From assembly GCA_002708265.1 (NCBI GenBank), contig PANA01000004.1, positions 310,001-374,000 of the forward strand: DNA of 64,000 nt, read 5' to 3'. Origin of the DNA: Legionellales bacterium. GTDB taxonomy: Bacteria; Pseudomonadota; Gammaproteobacteria; Berkiellales; Berkiellaceae. Shown piece by piece: positions 54,933-64,000 of this stretch. The notes under the pieces were generated by a model. It had not been told where the DNA came from. It saw nothing but the letters and a program-made list of their open reading frames with translations, and ran no database searches. The position numbers were made by a program, and so were the translations under genes. How positions within the stretch are numbered: the first letter of the stretch is position 1; each line of letters begins with the position of its first letter.

Positions 54933-57596
54933 ATGTCTACAAGACCGTTCACTGAGGATAATGATCCCAATGAAACAGCAGAGTGGGAAGATGCAATTAG
55001 CTCTGTTATCGCAAATGCCGGTCCCGCCAGAGCAAATTACTTGCTCAATATATTACACAACCGCGCGAGTGCTTTAGGGTGTCACTTTAGTGGTGCTGTA
55101 AATACTGCATATAAAAATACAATTGCACCGCAGGATCAGCCTGTATACCCAGGGGATTTAGAGATTGAGCGTCGGATTCGAAATCTGCTGCGATGGAATG
55201 CCGCTGCGATTGTTGTACGAGCTCAAATGAGAGATCCAGATTTGGGGGGGCATATTGGCACGTTTGCTTCTTCTGCATTGCTATATGACGTAGGTTTTAA
55301 CCATTTTTGGCGGGCAAATGGTCCCCAGCAGGAAGGAGACCTAATTTATATCCAAGGTCATAGCTCACCTGGGATTTATGCGCGTTCATATCTTGAAGGT
55401 AGGCTATCTGATGAACAGTTAAATCGTTTTCGTCAAGAAGTAGCACCAGGCGGGCTTTCATCATATCCACATCCTTGGTTAATGCCTGATTATTGGCAGT
55501 TTCCAACAGTTTCGATGGGTTTGGGTCCTCTACAGGCAATTTATCAAGCTCGTATGATGAAATACCGTCAAGCACGAGGCTTAGAGCCTGAAAACAACCG
55601 TAAGGTTTGGTGTTTTTGTGGTGACGGTGAGATGGATGAGCCCGAATCACTTGGCGGAATAGGGGTCGCTGTTCGCGAAGGATTAGGCAATTTGATATTT
55701 GTTGTGAATTGTAATTTACAACGATTAGATGGCCCTGTAAGGGGCAATGGAAAGATAATTCAAGAACTTGAGCGAGCCTTTTCAAGTGTTGGGTGGAATG
55801 TTCTTAAAGTCATTTGGGGCAAAGGATGGGATCCTTTATTCTCAGCGGATAAAAGTGGGTTATTACTTGCTCGAATGGAAGAAGCTGTTGATGGAGACTA
55901 CCAAAACTATAAGGCTAAGGGTGGTGCTTACACCAGAGAACATTTTTTTGGAAAATACCCTGAATTAAAAGAAATGGTCGCTCAGTATACAGACGATGAT
56001 ATTTTACGTTTGCAACGAGGTGGTCATGATGTTCATAAAGTATATGCGGCATATGCTAAAGCAATGGAAGCAAAGGGCCCGACTGTCATATTAGTCAAAA
56101 CGACAAAGGGTTATGGATTGGGGGCCGCGGGTGAAGCCTTAAACACTGCGCACAATACAAAAAAAATGACAGTGGAAGCTTTAAAAACATTTCGTGATCG
56201 GTTTGATGTACCTGTTACAGATAAAGAAATTGAAAAAGTGCCTTTTTATCGTCCGGACTCAAAAAGTCCAGAGGCACAATACTTAGCAGAGCGAAGACAG
56301 GCGTTACATGGTTACTTACCCTCAAGACGCACTAAGGCGACTAAAGTTCCATCAGCACCAAGCTTAGATTCTTTTCAAGCCCTTTTAGAAGGATCTAATG
56401 GACGTAGCATTTCAACGACAATGGCATTTGTCCGCCTTATTGGTAGTTTATTGAAAGATAAAAGCATCGGCTCAAAACTAGTGCCAATTGTTCCGGATGA
56501 AGCAAGAACTTTTGGTATGGAAGGGTTGTTTCGTCAAGTTGGGATATATGCTGCTGAGGGCCAGAAGTACGAGCCAGTAGATAAAGATCAGGTGATGTTC
56601 TACAAAGAGTCTAAACAGGGTCAAATATTGCAAGAGGGCTTAAACGAAGCGGGCGCATTTTGCTCGTGGGTTGCAGCTGGGACCAGTTACTCAAATCATA
56701 ATGATGTGATGATCCCTTTTTATATTTATTATTCAATGTTTGGTTTTCAGCGAATAGGTGATTTTGCTTGGGCAGCGGGTGATTCTAGGACTAAGGGGTT
56801 TTTGATCGGTGCAACTTCAGGTAGAACAACCTTGAATGGTGAGGGATTACAGCATGAAGACGGCCACTCTCATATCCTGGCAGGCACAATTCCGAACTGT
56901 ATAAGTTATGATCCGACGTTTAGTTACGAGTTGGCAGTGATTATTCAACATGGTTTGAAACGGATGTTGGATGATGGGGATGATGTCTATTTTTATATCA
57001 CTACGATGAATGAAAATTATGAACATCCTGCTATGCCTAAGAATGCTGAAAAGGATATCGTGCGTGGAATGTACTGTTTTTCTGAAGAGGAAAAACACAA
57101 AACGCACATCCAGTTAATGGGGTCAGGTACGATCTTTAATGAAGTACTTGAGGCAGCGAAGTTAATCGAAAAGGATTTTGCAATAAGCGCCACTATTTGG
57201 AGTGCTCCTAGCTTTAATGAGCTGGGACGAGACGGTCAAAAAGTACAGCGCATGAACGATCGAAATCCAGGGGCTAAGCCTAAAGTGCCATTTGTGACTC
57301 AGAAACTTGAGCAGACTAAAGCACCTGTTGTGGCTGCGACAGATTACATGAAGTCTTATGTTGAGCAAATTCGTCGATACGTTCCTCATAAATATTACAC
57401 TTTGGGCACAGATGGTTATGGGCGTTCCGACACAAGGGCGTCACTGAGGGCCCATTTTGAAGTCGATCGTTACCACATTGCGTATACGGCTGTGCAGGCC
57501 TGTGTTGAAGAGGGTACCCTTGATAGTAAAGCCCTTACTAAGGCACACAAACTATATAATATTGATGGGAAAAAGCCTGACCCGCTTGAAGTTTAA
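54933..57596 (+). CDS. aceE: Pyruvate dehydrogenase E1 component, homodimeric
   Basis: ThDP-dependent E1 subunit that decarboxylates pyruvate and acetylates the E2 lipoyl groups. The 887-aa protein equals the E. coli length, with GHIGTFASSA, the ThDP-binding GDGEMDEPES ... NCNLQRLDGPVRGN motif near residues 230-272, FGMEGLFRQVGIY, and TLNGEGLQHEDGHSH. GGAAAAG precedes the ATG. No pdhR regulator is adjacent; 130 bp of promoter region separate it from ampE. It leads aceE-aceF-lpd-putP-putA. Confidence 0.97.
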   Translation: MSTRPFTEDNDPNETAEWEDAISSVIANAGPARANYLLNILHNRASALGCHFSGAVNTAYKNTIAPQDQPVYPGDLEIERRIRNLLRWNAAAIVVRAQMRDPDLGGHIGTFASSALLYDVGFNHFWRANGPQQEGDLIYIQGHSSPGIYARSYLEGRLSDEQLNRFRQEVAPGGLSSYPHPWLMPDYWQFPTVSMGLGPLQAIYQARMMKYRQARGLEPENNRKVWCFCGDGEMDEPESLGGIGVAVREGLGNLIFVVNCNLQRLDGPVRGNGKIIQELERAFSSVGWNVLKVIWGKGWDPLFSADKSGLLLARMEEAVDGDYQNYKAKGGAYTREHFFGKYPELKEMVAQYTDDDILRLQRGGHDVHKVYAAYAKAMEAKGPTVILVKTTKGYGLGAAGEALNTAHNTKKMTVEALKTFRDRFDVPVTDKEIEKVPFYRPDSKSPEAQYLAERRQALHGYLPSRRTKATKVPSAPSLDSFQALLEGSNGRSISTTMAFVRLIGSLLKDKSIGSKLVPIVPDEARTFGMEGLFRQVGIYAAEGQKYEPVDKDQVMFYKESKQGQILQEGLNEAGAFCSWVAAGTSYSNHNDVMIPFYIYYSMFGFQRIGDFAWAAGDSRTKGFLIGATSGRTTLNGEGLQHEDGHSHILAGTIPNCISYDPTFSYELAVIIQHGLKRMLDDGDDVYFYITTMNENYEHPAMPKNAEKDIVRGMYCFSEEEKHKTHIQLMGSGTIFNEVLEAAKLIEKDFAISATIWSAPSFNELGRDGQKVQRMNDRNPGAKPKVPFVTQKLEQTKAPVVAATDYMKSYVEQIRRYVPHKYYTLGTDGYGRSDTRASLRAHFEVDRYHIAYTAVQACVEEGTLDSKALTKAHKLYNIDGKKPDPLEV

Positions 57597-57609
57597 AAAA
57601 GGACACCAA

Positions 57610-59196
57610 ATGCAAAAGCAAATCACACTTCCTAATATTGGTGATTTCAGTGGCGTTGAAGTTATTGAGGTCCCAGTTGCTGTTGGCGACAGTGTAGAAG
57701 CAGAACAAACACTGTTAGTACTTGAGACAGAAAAAGCAACTATGGATGTACCTTCACCTGTTCAAGGAAAAGTTAAGTCGTTTAAGGTGAGCGTTGGCGA
57801 TAAAGTGTCTGAAGGGGACTTGGTTGCAGTCATTGAAACCTCAGATGAAGCAAGTGATTCTGAGAAACAGCCTGATATCTCTAATGATGCTGGAGCTACA
57901 GACTCTGCGCCATCAGCTTCTACTTCTACTGCTGTTGAGACCATTCACTGCCCAGATATTGGTGATTTTGCGAGTGTTGATATTATTGAGGTGCTTGTAA
58001 AGCCAGGAGCGCTTGTCGAAGCTGAAACCCCATTAATTGTTCTAGAAACAGAAAAGGCCACGATGGAAATTCCATCCCCGAAAGGTGGTGAAGTGGTTGC
58101 TTTGCATGTATCTGCAGGTTCTAAAATTTCAAAAGGTGGCCCAATTTGTGACATTAAGTCAGGTTCTCGCGCGGCTTCAAACACCTCACACGCAGCTGAA
58201 CAAAAGTCATCCCCTACTGCTCCACAGCAGCCAACAGGCGCGAAGTCCTTACCTTCCCATCAGTTAGATGTTTATAGAGATGAGCCTGCCCAGCACTCTA
58301 GCGGAGTGTATGCCGGACCTGCTGTGAGAAGAATGGCGGGAGAGTTAGGGGTAGACTTATCAAAAGTACCCGGGACAGGCCAAAAAGGGCGTATCACACG
58401 AGAAGATTTAAATGGCTTTGTTAAGTCAGCGATAAAAGGTGGTGGGGCCTCTGGATTGGGTGTTGAGCCAATGCCAGAAATTGACTTCAGTAAGTTTGGT
58501 GAAGTCGAAATTAAACCCCTAAGTCGAATTAATAAGCGAAGTGCAAAGAACTTGCACCGTAACTGGTTGACCGTTCCCCATGTCACTCAATTTGATGAAG
58601 CCGATATCACTGAGCTTGAAGGTTTTCGTCAAGATAATAAGCATTTTGCTGCAGAGAACGGCATTAAGCTAACCCCACTCATCTTTATTATGAAAGCGGT
58701 TGTTGGGGCAATGAGACAGTATCCCCGCTTTAATACATCTTTGACTTCAGACGGCGAATCTCTCGTTCAGAAACATTACTTTCATGTTGGGGTAGCTGTA
58801 GATACACCTAATGGGCTTGTTGTTCCTGTAGTGCGGAATGTTGATGCCAAAAGCTTGTTCCAGCTGGCAAAAGAGCTATCTGAGTTAAGTAAGTTAGCTC
58901 GAGAGGGTAAGTTAAAAGCTGAGCACATGCAAGGCAGTTGCTTTACAATATCGAGCTTGGGTGGAATCGGTGGAACCGCATTTACACCTATTGTGAATGC
59001 ACCTGATGTTGCGATTTTAGGAGTGTCCCGCTCGAGCCATAAGCCATTTTATGACAATGGGCAATGGGTCCCTCGGTTAATGCTCCCATTGAGCTTGTCT
59101 TATGACCATAGAGTAATTGACGGCGCAGAAGCGGCAAGGTTCATTACCCATTTAAGTGATCTATTATCACAACCAAAGAAATTAATATTGACATAA
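57610..59196 (+). CDS. aceF: Pyruvate dehydrogenase E2 component (dihydrolipoyl acetyltransferase)
   Basis: Core of the pyruvate dehydrogenase complex, moving acetyl groups to CoA. ATG 57610 has AAGGA 6 nt upstream; 528 aa. It has two lipoyl domains, each with the lipoylated ETEKATM lysine (near residues 41 and 147), Ala/Pro/Ser-rich linkers, a peripheral-subunit-binding domain (YAGPAVRRMAGELGVDLSKV ... GRITREDL), and the catalytic domain ending in LSYDHRVIDGAEAARF with the active His. E. coli AceF has three lipoyl domains and 630 residues. Confidence 0.97.
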   Translation: MQKQITLPNIGDFSGVEVIEVPVAVGDSVEAEQTLLVLETEKATMDVPSPVQGKVKSFKVSVGDKVSEGDLVAVIETSDEASDSEKQPDISNDAGATDSAPSASTSTAVETIHCPDIGDFASVDIIEVLVKPGALVEAETPLIVLETEKATMEIPSPKGGEVVALHVSAGSKISKGGPICDIKSGSRAASNTSHAAEQKSSPTAPQQPTGAKSLPSHQLDVYRDEPAQHSSGVYAGPAVRRMAGELGVDLSKVPGTGQKGRITREDLNGFVKSAIKGGGASGLGVEPMPEIDFSKFGEVEIKPLSRINKRSAKNLHRNWLTVPHVTQFDEADITELEGFRQDNKHFAAENGIKLTPLIFIMKAVVGAMRQYPRFNTSLTSDGESLVQKHYFHVGVAVDTPNGLVVPVVRNVDAKSLFQLAKELSELSKLAREGKLKAEHMQGSCFTISSLGGIGGTAFTPIVNAPDVAILGVSRSSHKPFYDNGQWVPRLMLPLSLSYDHRVIDGAEAARFITHLSDLLSQPKKLILT

Positions 59197-59209
59197 ATCT
59201 GAGGAAGCT

Positions 59210-60604
59210 ATGAGTATCAAAGCAAAAGTTGTTGTTATCGGAAGCGGACCTGGAGGCTACACAGCGGCATTTAGAGCAGCTGACTTGCTCGGTGAGGGCG
59301 TAGTCTTAGTAGAACGCTATGAACAATTGGGTGGTGTCTGTCTAAACGTTGGCTGTATTCCATCTAAAGCTTTGTTACACATGGCTGCAATGATTGATGA
59401 AGCACCTGATTTAGCCAAACATGGTGTCGACTTTGGTAAGCCTAAATTAGACTTTGATAAAATTTTAAATTACAAGCAGTCAGTTGTTAAAAAGCTCAAC
59501 ATGGGCCTTGCTGGTCTTGCTAAAAAAAGAAAAGTTAAAGTCATCACTGGTGAGGCAAAGTTTGTTTCTGACAAACAGCTAGTTGTTGATGGAAAAGATA
59601 AAACAACGATCGATTTTGAACATTGCATTATTGCCGCTGGTTCTCGACCAGTAGAGTTGCCTTTTTTACCAGATGATCCTCGCATATTCAGCTCAACAGG
59701 CGCATTAGAGCTACGCGCTCGAGCTGGTAGGATGCTGATTATTGGGGGTGGTATTATTGGTATGGAAATGGCTTGTGTTTACAATAGTTTCGGACTTGAT
59801 GTAAACGTAGTTGAGCTATCACCTGGAATTCTTGGTAACGTTGATAAAGATTTGGCCATGCCACTTCTTAAGCGTGCAAAAGCGAAGTATGAATCTGTTC
59901 GCCTTGAAACAAAAGTAACGAAAGTTGAAGCAACTAAAGAAGGCTTGATGGTTACCTTTGAAGGTAAAGAAGGCTCAGATAAACCAGAACGATTTGATTG
60001 GATTTTATCTGCGGTTGGTAGAGTGCCAAACGGTAAACTAATTGATGCAGATAAAGCAGGTGTTAATGTTGATGAGCGTGGTTTCATTGCTACTGATAAA
60101 CAAATGCGTACCAACGTTCCGCACATTTTTGCAATAGGTGATATAGTCGGAAATCCGATGCTGGCACATAAGGCAATACCTGAAGCGCGAGTTGCTGCGG
60201 AAGTAATCGCTGGTAAGAAACATTTCTTTGATCCAAAATGTATTCCGTCAGTTGCATATACAGATCCTGAAGTCGCTTGGGTGGGACTAACTGAGTCAGA
60301 TGCCAAAGAACAGGGTATTGAATATGGTAAAGGGCAGTTCCCATGGGCAGCATCTGGTCGTGCGATTGGAATGGGGCGTGAAGAAGGATTCACTAAGGTT
60401 CTATTTGATAAAAAAACGAACCAAGTTTTGGGCGCCGGGATAACGGGGGTTCATGCTGGTGATCTTATCAATGAGGTAGCTTTAGCGATTGAAATGGGTT
60501 GTGAAGCAGAAGATCTCGCTCTAACCATTCATGCTCACCCAACTTTAGCAGAAACCATCCCATTGGCAGCTGAAGTCTACGAAGGAACAGTTACAGATCT
60601 TTAA
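59210..60604 (+). CDS. lpd: Dihydrolipoyl dehydrogenase (E3)
   Basis: FAD flavoprotein that reoxidises dihydrolipoamide with NAD+. The 464-aa protein has the FAD loop VVVIGSGPGGYTAAFRAA, the redox disulfide GGVCLNVGCIPSKALL (Cys near 44 and 49), the NAD loop LIIGGGIIGMEMACVY, the second FAD motif IFAIGDIVGNPMLAHKA and the interface HAHPTLAETIPLAAE with catalytic His. GAGGA-type ribosome site. It lies 13 bp after aceF and 14 bp before putP. Confidence 0.97.
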   Translation: MSIKAKVVVIGSGPGGYTAAFRAADLLGEGVVLVERYEQLGGVCLNVGCIPSKALLHMAAMIDEAPDLAKHGVDFGKPKLDFDKILNYKQSVVKKLNMGLAGLAKKRKVKVITGEAKFVSDKQLVVDGKDKTTIDFEHCIIAAGSRPVELPFLPDDPRIFSSTGALELRARAGRMLIIGGGIIGMEMACVYNSFGLDVNVVELSPGILGNVDKDLAMPLLKRAKAKYESVRLETKVTKVEATKEGLMVTFEGKEGSDKPERFDWILSAVGRVPNGKLIDADKAGVNVDERGFIATDKQMRTNVPHIFAIGDIVGNPMLAHKAIPEARVAAEVIAGKKHFFDPKCIPSVAYTDPEVAWVGLTESDAKEQGIEYGKGQFPWAASGRAIGMGREEGFTKVLFDKKTNQVLGAGITGVHAGDLINEVALAIEMGCEAEDLALTIHAHPTLAETIPLAAEVYEGTVTDL

Positions 60605-60618
60605 TTGAAGGAGCATAT

Positions 60619-62085
60619 ATGGCGATTTCTGATACATTCTTAACGGCATTTATTCTGTATCTGGTTGTAGTCGTCATTATTGCTTTAGTCGCTTGGCGGG
60701 TTACCGTCAACTTATCTGACTTCGTTTTAGGAGGCAGACGTCTAAACGGGCCGGTCGCTGCTTTAAGTGCTGGTGCCTCAGATATGAGCGCTTGGCTGCT
60801 ACTTGGCTTGCCAGGCGCTGCCTTTAGCTTTGGATTGAATCAAATTTGGTTGCCGATTGGCCTCATTCTCGGCGCCTATCTAAACTGGCTATTCGTTGCT
60901 CGTCCTCTTAGAGTGTATACAGAGCGTGCCAATGATGCCCTTACTATTCCTGCTTTTCTTGATGCGCGGCTGTCCAATAATAGCCGAGCTATTCGAGTAG
61001 TTTCTGCACTCGCTACACTGGTGTTTTTTGCTGTATACACGGCTTCTGGTTTGGTTGGTGGTGCACTACTGATGGCCCAATCATTCGGCCTGGATTTTAC
61101 AACTGCATTGCTTGCGGGAACCGCTATTATTGTTAGTTATACATTTGTTGGTGGTTTTTTAGCGGTTAGCTGGACAGACTTTTTTCAGGGAAATTTTATG
61201 TTCCTATGTTTAATGGCTGTTCCCATTATGGTTATATCAGGACACGGTGGTTTTGAAAGTACTCTAATGGCTATTGAACATTTCCGCCCAGAGGCACTTC
61301 AAGTATTTCAAGGGCTTTCATTGCTTGGCGTGATAAATTTACTTGCTTGGGGTTTAGGGTATTTTGGGCAACCACACATTTTGGTGCGCTTTATGGCTGT
61401 ACGAACTGAAAATGATATTAAAATTGCGCGCCGAGTTTCGATGACGTGGATGATTCTTTCTTTAGCAGGAGCCTTATTAACAGGCTTTGTGGGGATTGCA
61501 TACTTTCAGGGCGTTATTTCCAATCCTGAAGCAGTGTTTATTACTTTTGCACAGGCCTTGTTTTCACCTGCCGTTTCGGGAATGGTTCTTGCAGCTATTT
61601 TATCATCTATTATGTGTGCTATAGACTCTCAAATGTTAGCGTCAACATCGGCGTTGACTGAAGATGTTTATCATCCAATTTTCAGACCAAAAGCCTCACA
61701 AAAAGAATTAGTCTGGGTAGGACGAATAGCGCTGATACTGATTGCAGTAATTGCAGTATTTTTAGCTCTCCGCTCAGGGAAGGGCGTTTTAGATCTGGTT
61801 AGTTTTGCATGGGCAGGACTCGCCTCAACTTTTGGTGCTCCCGTGGTGCTGAGTTTATTCTGGCGCGGTTTAACTGCGAACGGTGCTTTGGCTGGAATGA
61901 TCTTAGGGGGTAGTGCTGCTATTGTCTGGTCATTATATATATCAGCAATAGTGCCAATGTATGAAATTATACCGGGTATATTTATTTCTACCTTTGCTTG
62001 TATTGTGTTTTCTTCTGTCGGCAATCAACCCAGTGCAGAACAGCTTGCACTGTTTGATTCGGTTCATAAACATCTGGAGTCTTAA
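60619..62085 (+). CDS. putP: Sodium/proline symporter
   Basis: SSS-family permease importing proline with Na+. The 488-aa protein has about 13 membrane helices. Diagnostic segments: NLSDFVLGGRRLNGPVAALSAGASDMSAWLLLGLPGA, TYTFVGGFLAVSWTDFFQG, GYFGQPHILVRFMAV, and AILSSIMCAIDSQMLASTSALTEDVY, which contains Na+ site residues. GAAGGAG lies before the ATG. It is only 14 bp after lpd and 2 bp before putA, making a proline import and oxidation unit attached to the PDH genes. Confidence 0.95.
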   Translation: MAISDTFLTAFILYLVVVVIIALVAWRVTVNLSDFVLGGRRLNGPVAALSAGASDMSAWLLLGLPGAAFSFGLNQIWLPIGLILGAYLNWLFVARPLRVYTERANDALTIPAFLDARLSNNSRAIRVVSALATLVFFAVYTASGLVGGALLMAQSFGLDFTTALLAGTAIIVSYTFVGGFLAVSWTDFFQGNFMFLCLMAVPIMVISGHGGFESTLMAIEHFRPEALQVFQGLSLLGVINLLAWGLGYFGQPHILVRFMAVRTENDIKIARRVSMTWMILSLAGALLTGFVGIAYFQGVISNPEAVFITFAQALFSPAVSGMVLAAILSSIMCAIDSQMLASTSALTEDVYHPIFRPKASQKELVWVGRIALILIAVIAVFLALRSGKGVLDLVSFAWAGLASTFGAPVVLSLFWRGLTANGALAGMILGGSAAIVWSLYISAIVPMYEIIPGIFISTFACIVFSSVGNQPSAEQLALFDSVHKHLES

Positions 62086-62087
62086 AA

Positions 62088-64000
62088 ATGACTGTTTCTA
62101 TCGATGATACTTTGTCAGTGGCATGGGATCGTATTAAAGCCTTGTATCGGGCGGATGAAACCGATTGTGTTAAGGCCTTATTAGAGCAGACGGTCATTGA
62201 TCCTGGCAAGACAATGGAAATTCATGATAGAGCCTCGGAGTTAGTAGAAAAGGTTAGGAAGTCTCGCAAGGACAAAGGGGGCATTGATGCCTTTATGCGA
62301 GAGTACGATCTTTCAAGTGAAGAGGGTATTGCTTTAATGTGTATGGCTGAAGCATTACTAAGAATTCCAGATAAAGAAATGGCAGATCGTCTTATCAAAG
62401 ATAAGCTCTCTTCTGCTGATTGGGAAAATCACTTTGGAAAAAGTGACTCCACATTTGTAAATGCTGCTACTTTTGGATTAATGATGACCGGTCGCGTTTT
62501 GCGGCCAGAAAGAGAGAATGCCCCAGCGTTTGAAAAGACCATCAAAAAACTTGTGACTAAAACAGGCGAACCAGTTATCAGGGAAGCCGTTAAACAGGGG
62601 ATGAAAATTCTTTCTAAACAGTTTGTCATGGGCAGAGATATTGAAGAAGCGATAAAGCGATCTGCATCTTTCGAAGAAAAAGGATATCGCTACTCCTACG
62701 ATATGCTAGGTGAAGCGGCGTTTACAGAAAAAGATGCCCAAAAGTACTATGCTGCATATGTAAAAGCAATCGAAGCTGTCCAAAAGAATAATAAGAAAAA
62801 TGGACCAGTTGAGTCAGCTGGTGTGTCAGTAAAGCTTTCCGCATTACATCCTCGCTACGAGCAAGCTCAAGAAGAAAGGGTTTTTAATGAGCTTTACCCT
62901 CGATTAAAATCTTTAGTCGAAAAGGCTAAAACTGCTAATGTTCACTTAACCGTTGACGCAGAAGAGTCAGAAAGGCTGGAGATATCCTTAAAGTTAATTG
63001 AAAAAATTGTTTCTGACACCAACTTCGCCGGTTGGGATGGATTCGGTTTGGCGGTTCAAGCGTATCAAAAAAGAGCGATTGCCGTTATTGATTGGATTGT
63101 TGCTTTAGCTCAAAAGCATCAACGACGAATCATGATTCGATTAGTTAAAGGGGCGTATTGGGATACAGAAATTAAGCAAGCTCAGATCGATGGGATGCCT
63201 GGATATCCAGTTTTTACCCGAAAAATTAGCACTGATGTGAGCTATTTAGCCTGCGCTAAAAAATTGATGGCAGCAAGAGCACACGTTTATCCACAGTTTG
63301 CTTCTCACAATGCTCATACTGTTGCATCAATTATGAGCATGAGTGGGGGGGATCACTCTGGTTTCGAGTTTCAGTGTTTACATGGCATGGGACAAACACT
63401 TTATGATCATATTGTTCCAGACAATGCATTAAAAGTCCCATGTCGAATTTATGCTCCTGTTGGAACGCACGAGGAACTACTGGCATATTTGGTTCGTCGG
63501 TTGTTAGAAAATGGCGCTAACTCTTCATTTGTAAACCGAATTGATGATGAGAACCTTCCAATTGAAGAAGTGATAGGTGATCCTGTAGCTAAACTCCACC
63601 GAATTGAGAGTATTCCTCACCCTTGTATACCGCTTCCAAAAGAACTATATGGAGCAGGTAGACCGAATAGCTTAGGGATAGACTTATCTGACACCGATGT
63701 CACAGATCCTATATTTAACAGAATCCAAACTGCGCCGGTTGGGCATATTTCTGCTAAGGCGATAGTGGGAGAGGGCGTCTCTTGCAAAATTTTTAATCCA
63801 GCCGAACCTTCCCAAATGATTGGTACAGCCTATGAAGCATCCGCAAGTTCGGTAGCGCCATCCATAGAAGCGCTTAAAAAAGGTTTTTCTGTCTGGTCGC
63901 ATACTCCTGTCTCAAAAAGAACTGAGCTCGCTGTTGCTTTAGGGGACGCAATTCTTGCCGAGCAAGAATCTTTTTTTCATATTCTATGTAAAGAGGCAGG
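62088..64000 (+). CDS. putA: Bifunctional proline dehydrogenase / P5C dehydrogenase PutA (3' end outside window)
   Basis: Oxidises proline to P5C (FAD) and then to glutamate (NAD+) at the inner membrane. The frame is open from ATG 62088 to the window end (637 aa seen). The PRODH barrel spans about residues 130-470: GVSVKLSALHPRY, LTVDAEESERLE, RIMIRLVKGAYWDTEIK, FASHNAHTVASI, FEFQCLHGMG and an EELLAYLVRRLLENGANSSFV end. The ALDH part starts near 560. The N-terminus begins directly with the PRODH arm; the ribbon-helix-helix DNA-binding domain that makes E. coli PutA a repressor is absent, so it cannot autoregulate the operon that way. Confidence 0.96.
   Translation, partial: MTVSIDDTLSVAWDRIKALYRADETDCVKALLEQTVIDPGKTMEIHDRASELVEKVRKSRKDKGGIDAFMREYDLSSEEGIALMCMAEALLRIPDKEMADRLIKDKLSSADWENHFGKSDSTFVNAATFGLMMTGRVLRPERENAPAFEKTIKKLVTKTGEPVIREAVKQGMKILSKQFVMGRDIEEAIKRSASFEEKGYRYSYDMLGEAAFTEKDAQKYYAAYVKAIEAVQKNNKKNGPVESAGVSVKLSALHPRYEQAQEERVFNELYPRLKSLVEKAKTANVHLTVDAEESERLEISLKLIEKIVSDTNFAGWDGFGLAVQAYQKRAIAVIDWIVALAQKHQRRIMIRLVKGAYWDTEIKQAQIDGMPGYPVFTRKISTDVSYLACAKKLMAARAHVYPQFASHNAHTVASIMSMSGGDHSGFEFQCLHGMGQTLYDHIVPDNALKVPCRIYAPVGTHEELLAYLVRRLLENGANSSFVNRIDDENLPIEEVIGDPVAKLHRIESIPHPCIPLPKELYGAGRPNSLGIDLSDTDVTDPIFNRIQTAPVGHISAKAIVGEGVSCKIFNPAEPSQMIGTAYEASASSVAPSIEALKKGFSVWSHTPVSKRTELAVALGDAILAEQESFFHILCKEA

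Overview
The window is a 64 kb, AT-leaning (roughly 40% GC by eye), gene-dense stretch of a gammaproteobacterial chromosome. Support for that placement: the gene order rsmI-rnpB-rsmH-ftsL-mur/fts-lpxC-dciA-secA-mutT, the pil block pilA...pilB-pilC-pilD-coaE-zapD-yacG, a Thr tRNA between pilA and nadC, nadC/ampD/ampE, and an AceE-type pyruvate dehydrogenase. Several large proteins of eukaryote-like or unrecognised character (ankyrin-like, Ser-Pro-rich, large alpha/beta hydrolase) sit at synteny break points. These, with amino-acid-oriented metabolism, suggest a host-associated or intracellular lineage such as Legionellales or relatives. That placement is inference; no secretion-system genes lie in the window.

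Layout. 1-19.1 kb: lpoA (partial, minus), rsmI, RNase P RNA, then a tightly overlapping division and cell-wall (dcw) operon from rsmH to lpxC, closed by a clear terminator. It lacks mraZ and ftsI. 19.2-26.6 kb: a 633-aa unknown gene, dciA (minus), secA, mutT, a 383-aa unknown gene and a 0.5 kb non-coding gap. 26.6-38.1 kb (minus strand): pilA under a sigma-54 promoter, a four-gene membrane glycosyltransferase module, pilB-pilC-pilD, coaE-zapD-yacG. 38.2-42.4 kb: a small membrane protein, a SnoaL-like protein, two tandem paralogous ankyrin-like proteins, a DUF2177 protein and tRNA-Thr(CGU). 42.5-45.5 kb: a chorismate-consuming operon (chorismate mutase, chorismate lyase, PabB, PabA). 45.5-52.6 kb: M50 protease, purE-purK, a large alpha/beta hydrolase, an acyltransferase, an SP-rich 543-aa protein and a secreted acidic protein. 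52.6-54.8 kb: nadC, ampD, ampE. 54.9-64 kb: aceE-aceF-lpd followed closely by putP and putA (cut by the window end).

How the parts work together. The first third makes lipid II and the divisome (MurA/FtsI must lie elsewhere) and links it to lipid A synthesis and Sec export. The pil block builds a type IV pilus. The module between pilA and pilB pairs a dolichol-phosphate-mannose-synthase-like GT2 and a flippase-like membrane protein with two paralogous GT-C/TPR membrane proteins, a plausible dedicated pilin O-glycosylation system. This is the most interesting system in the window. The last third feeds folate, ubiquinone, NAD and purine synthesis and burns pyruvate and proline.
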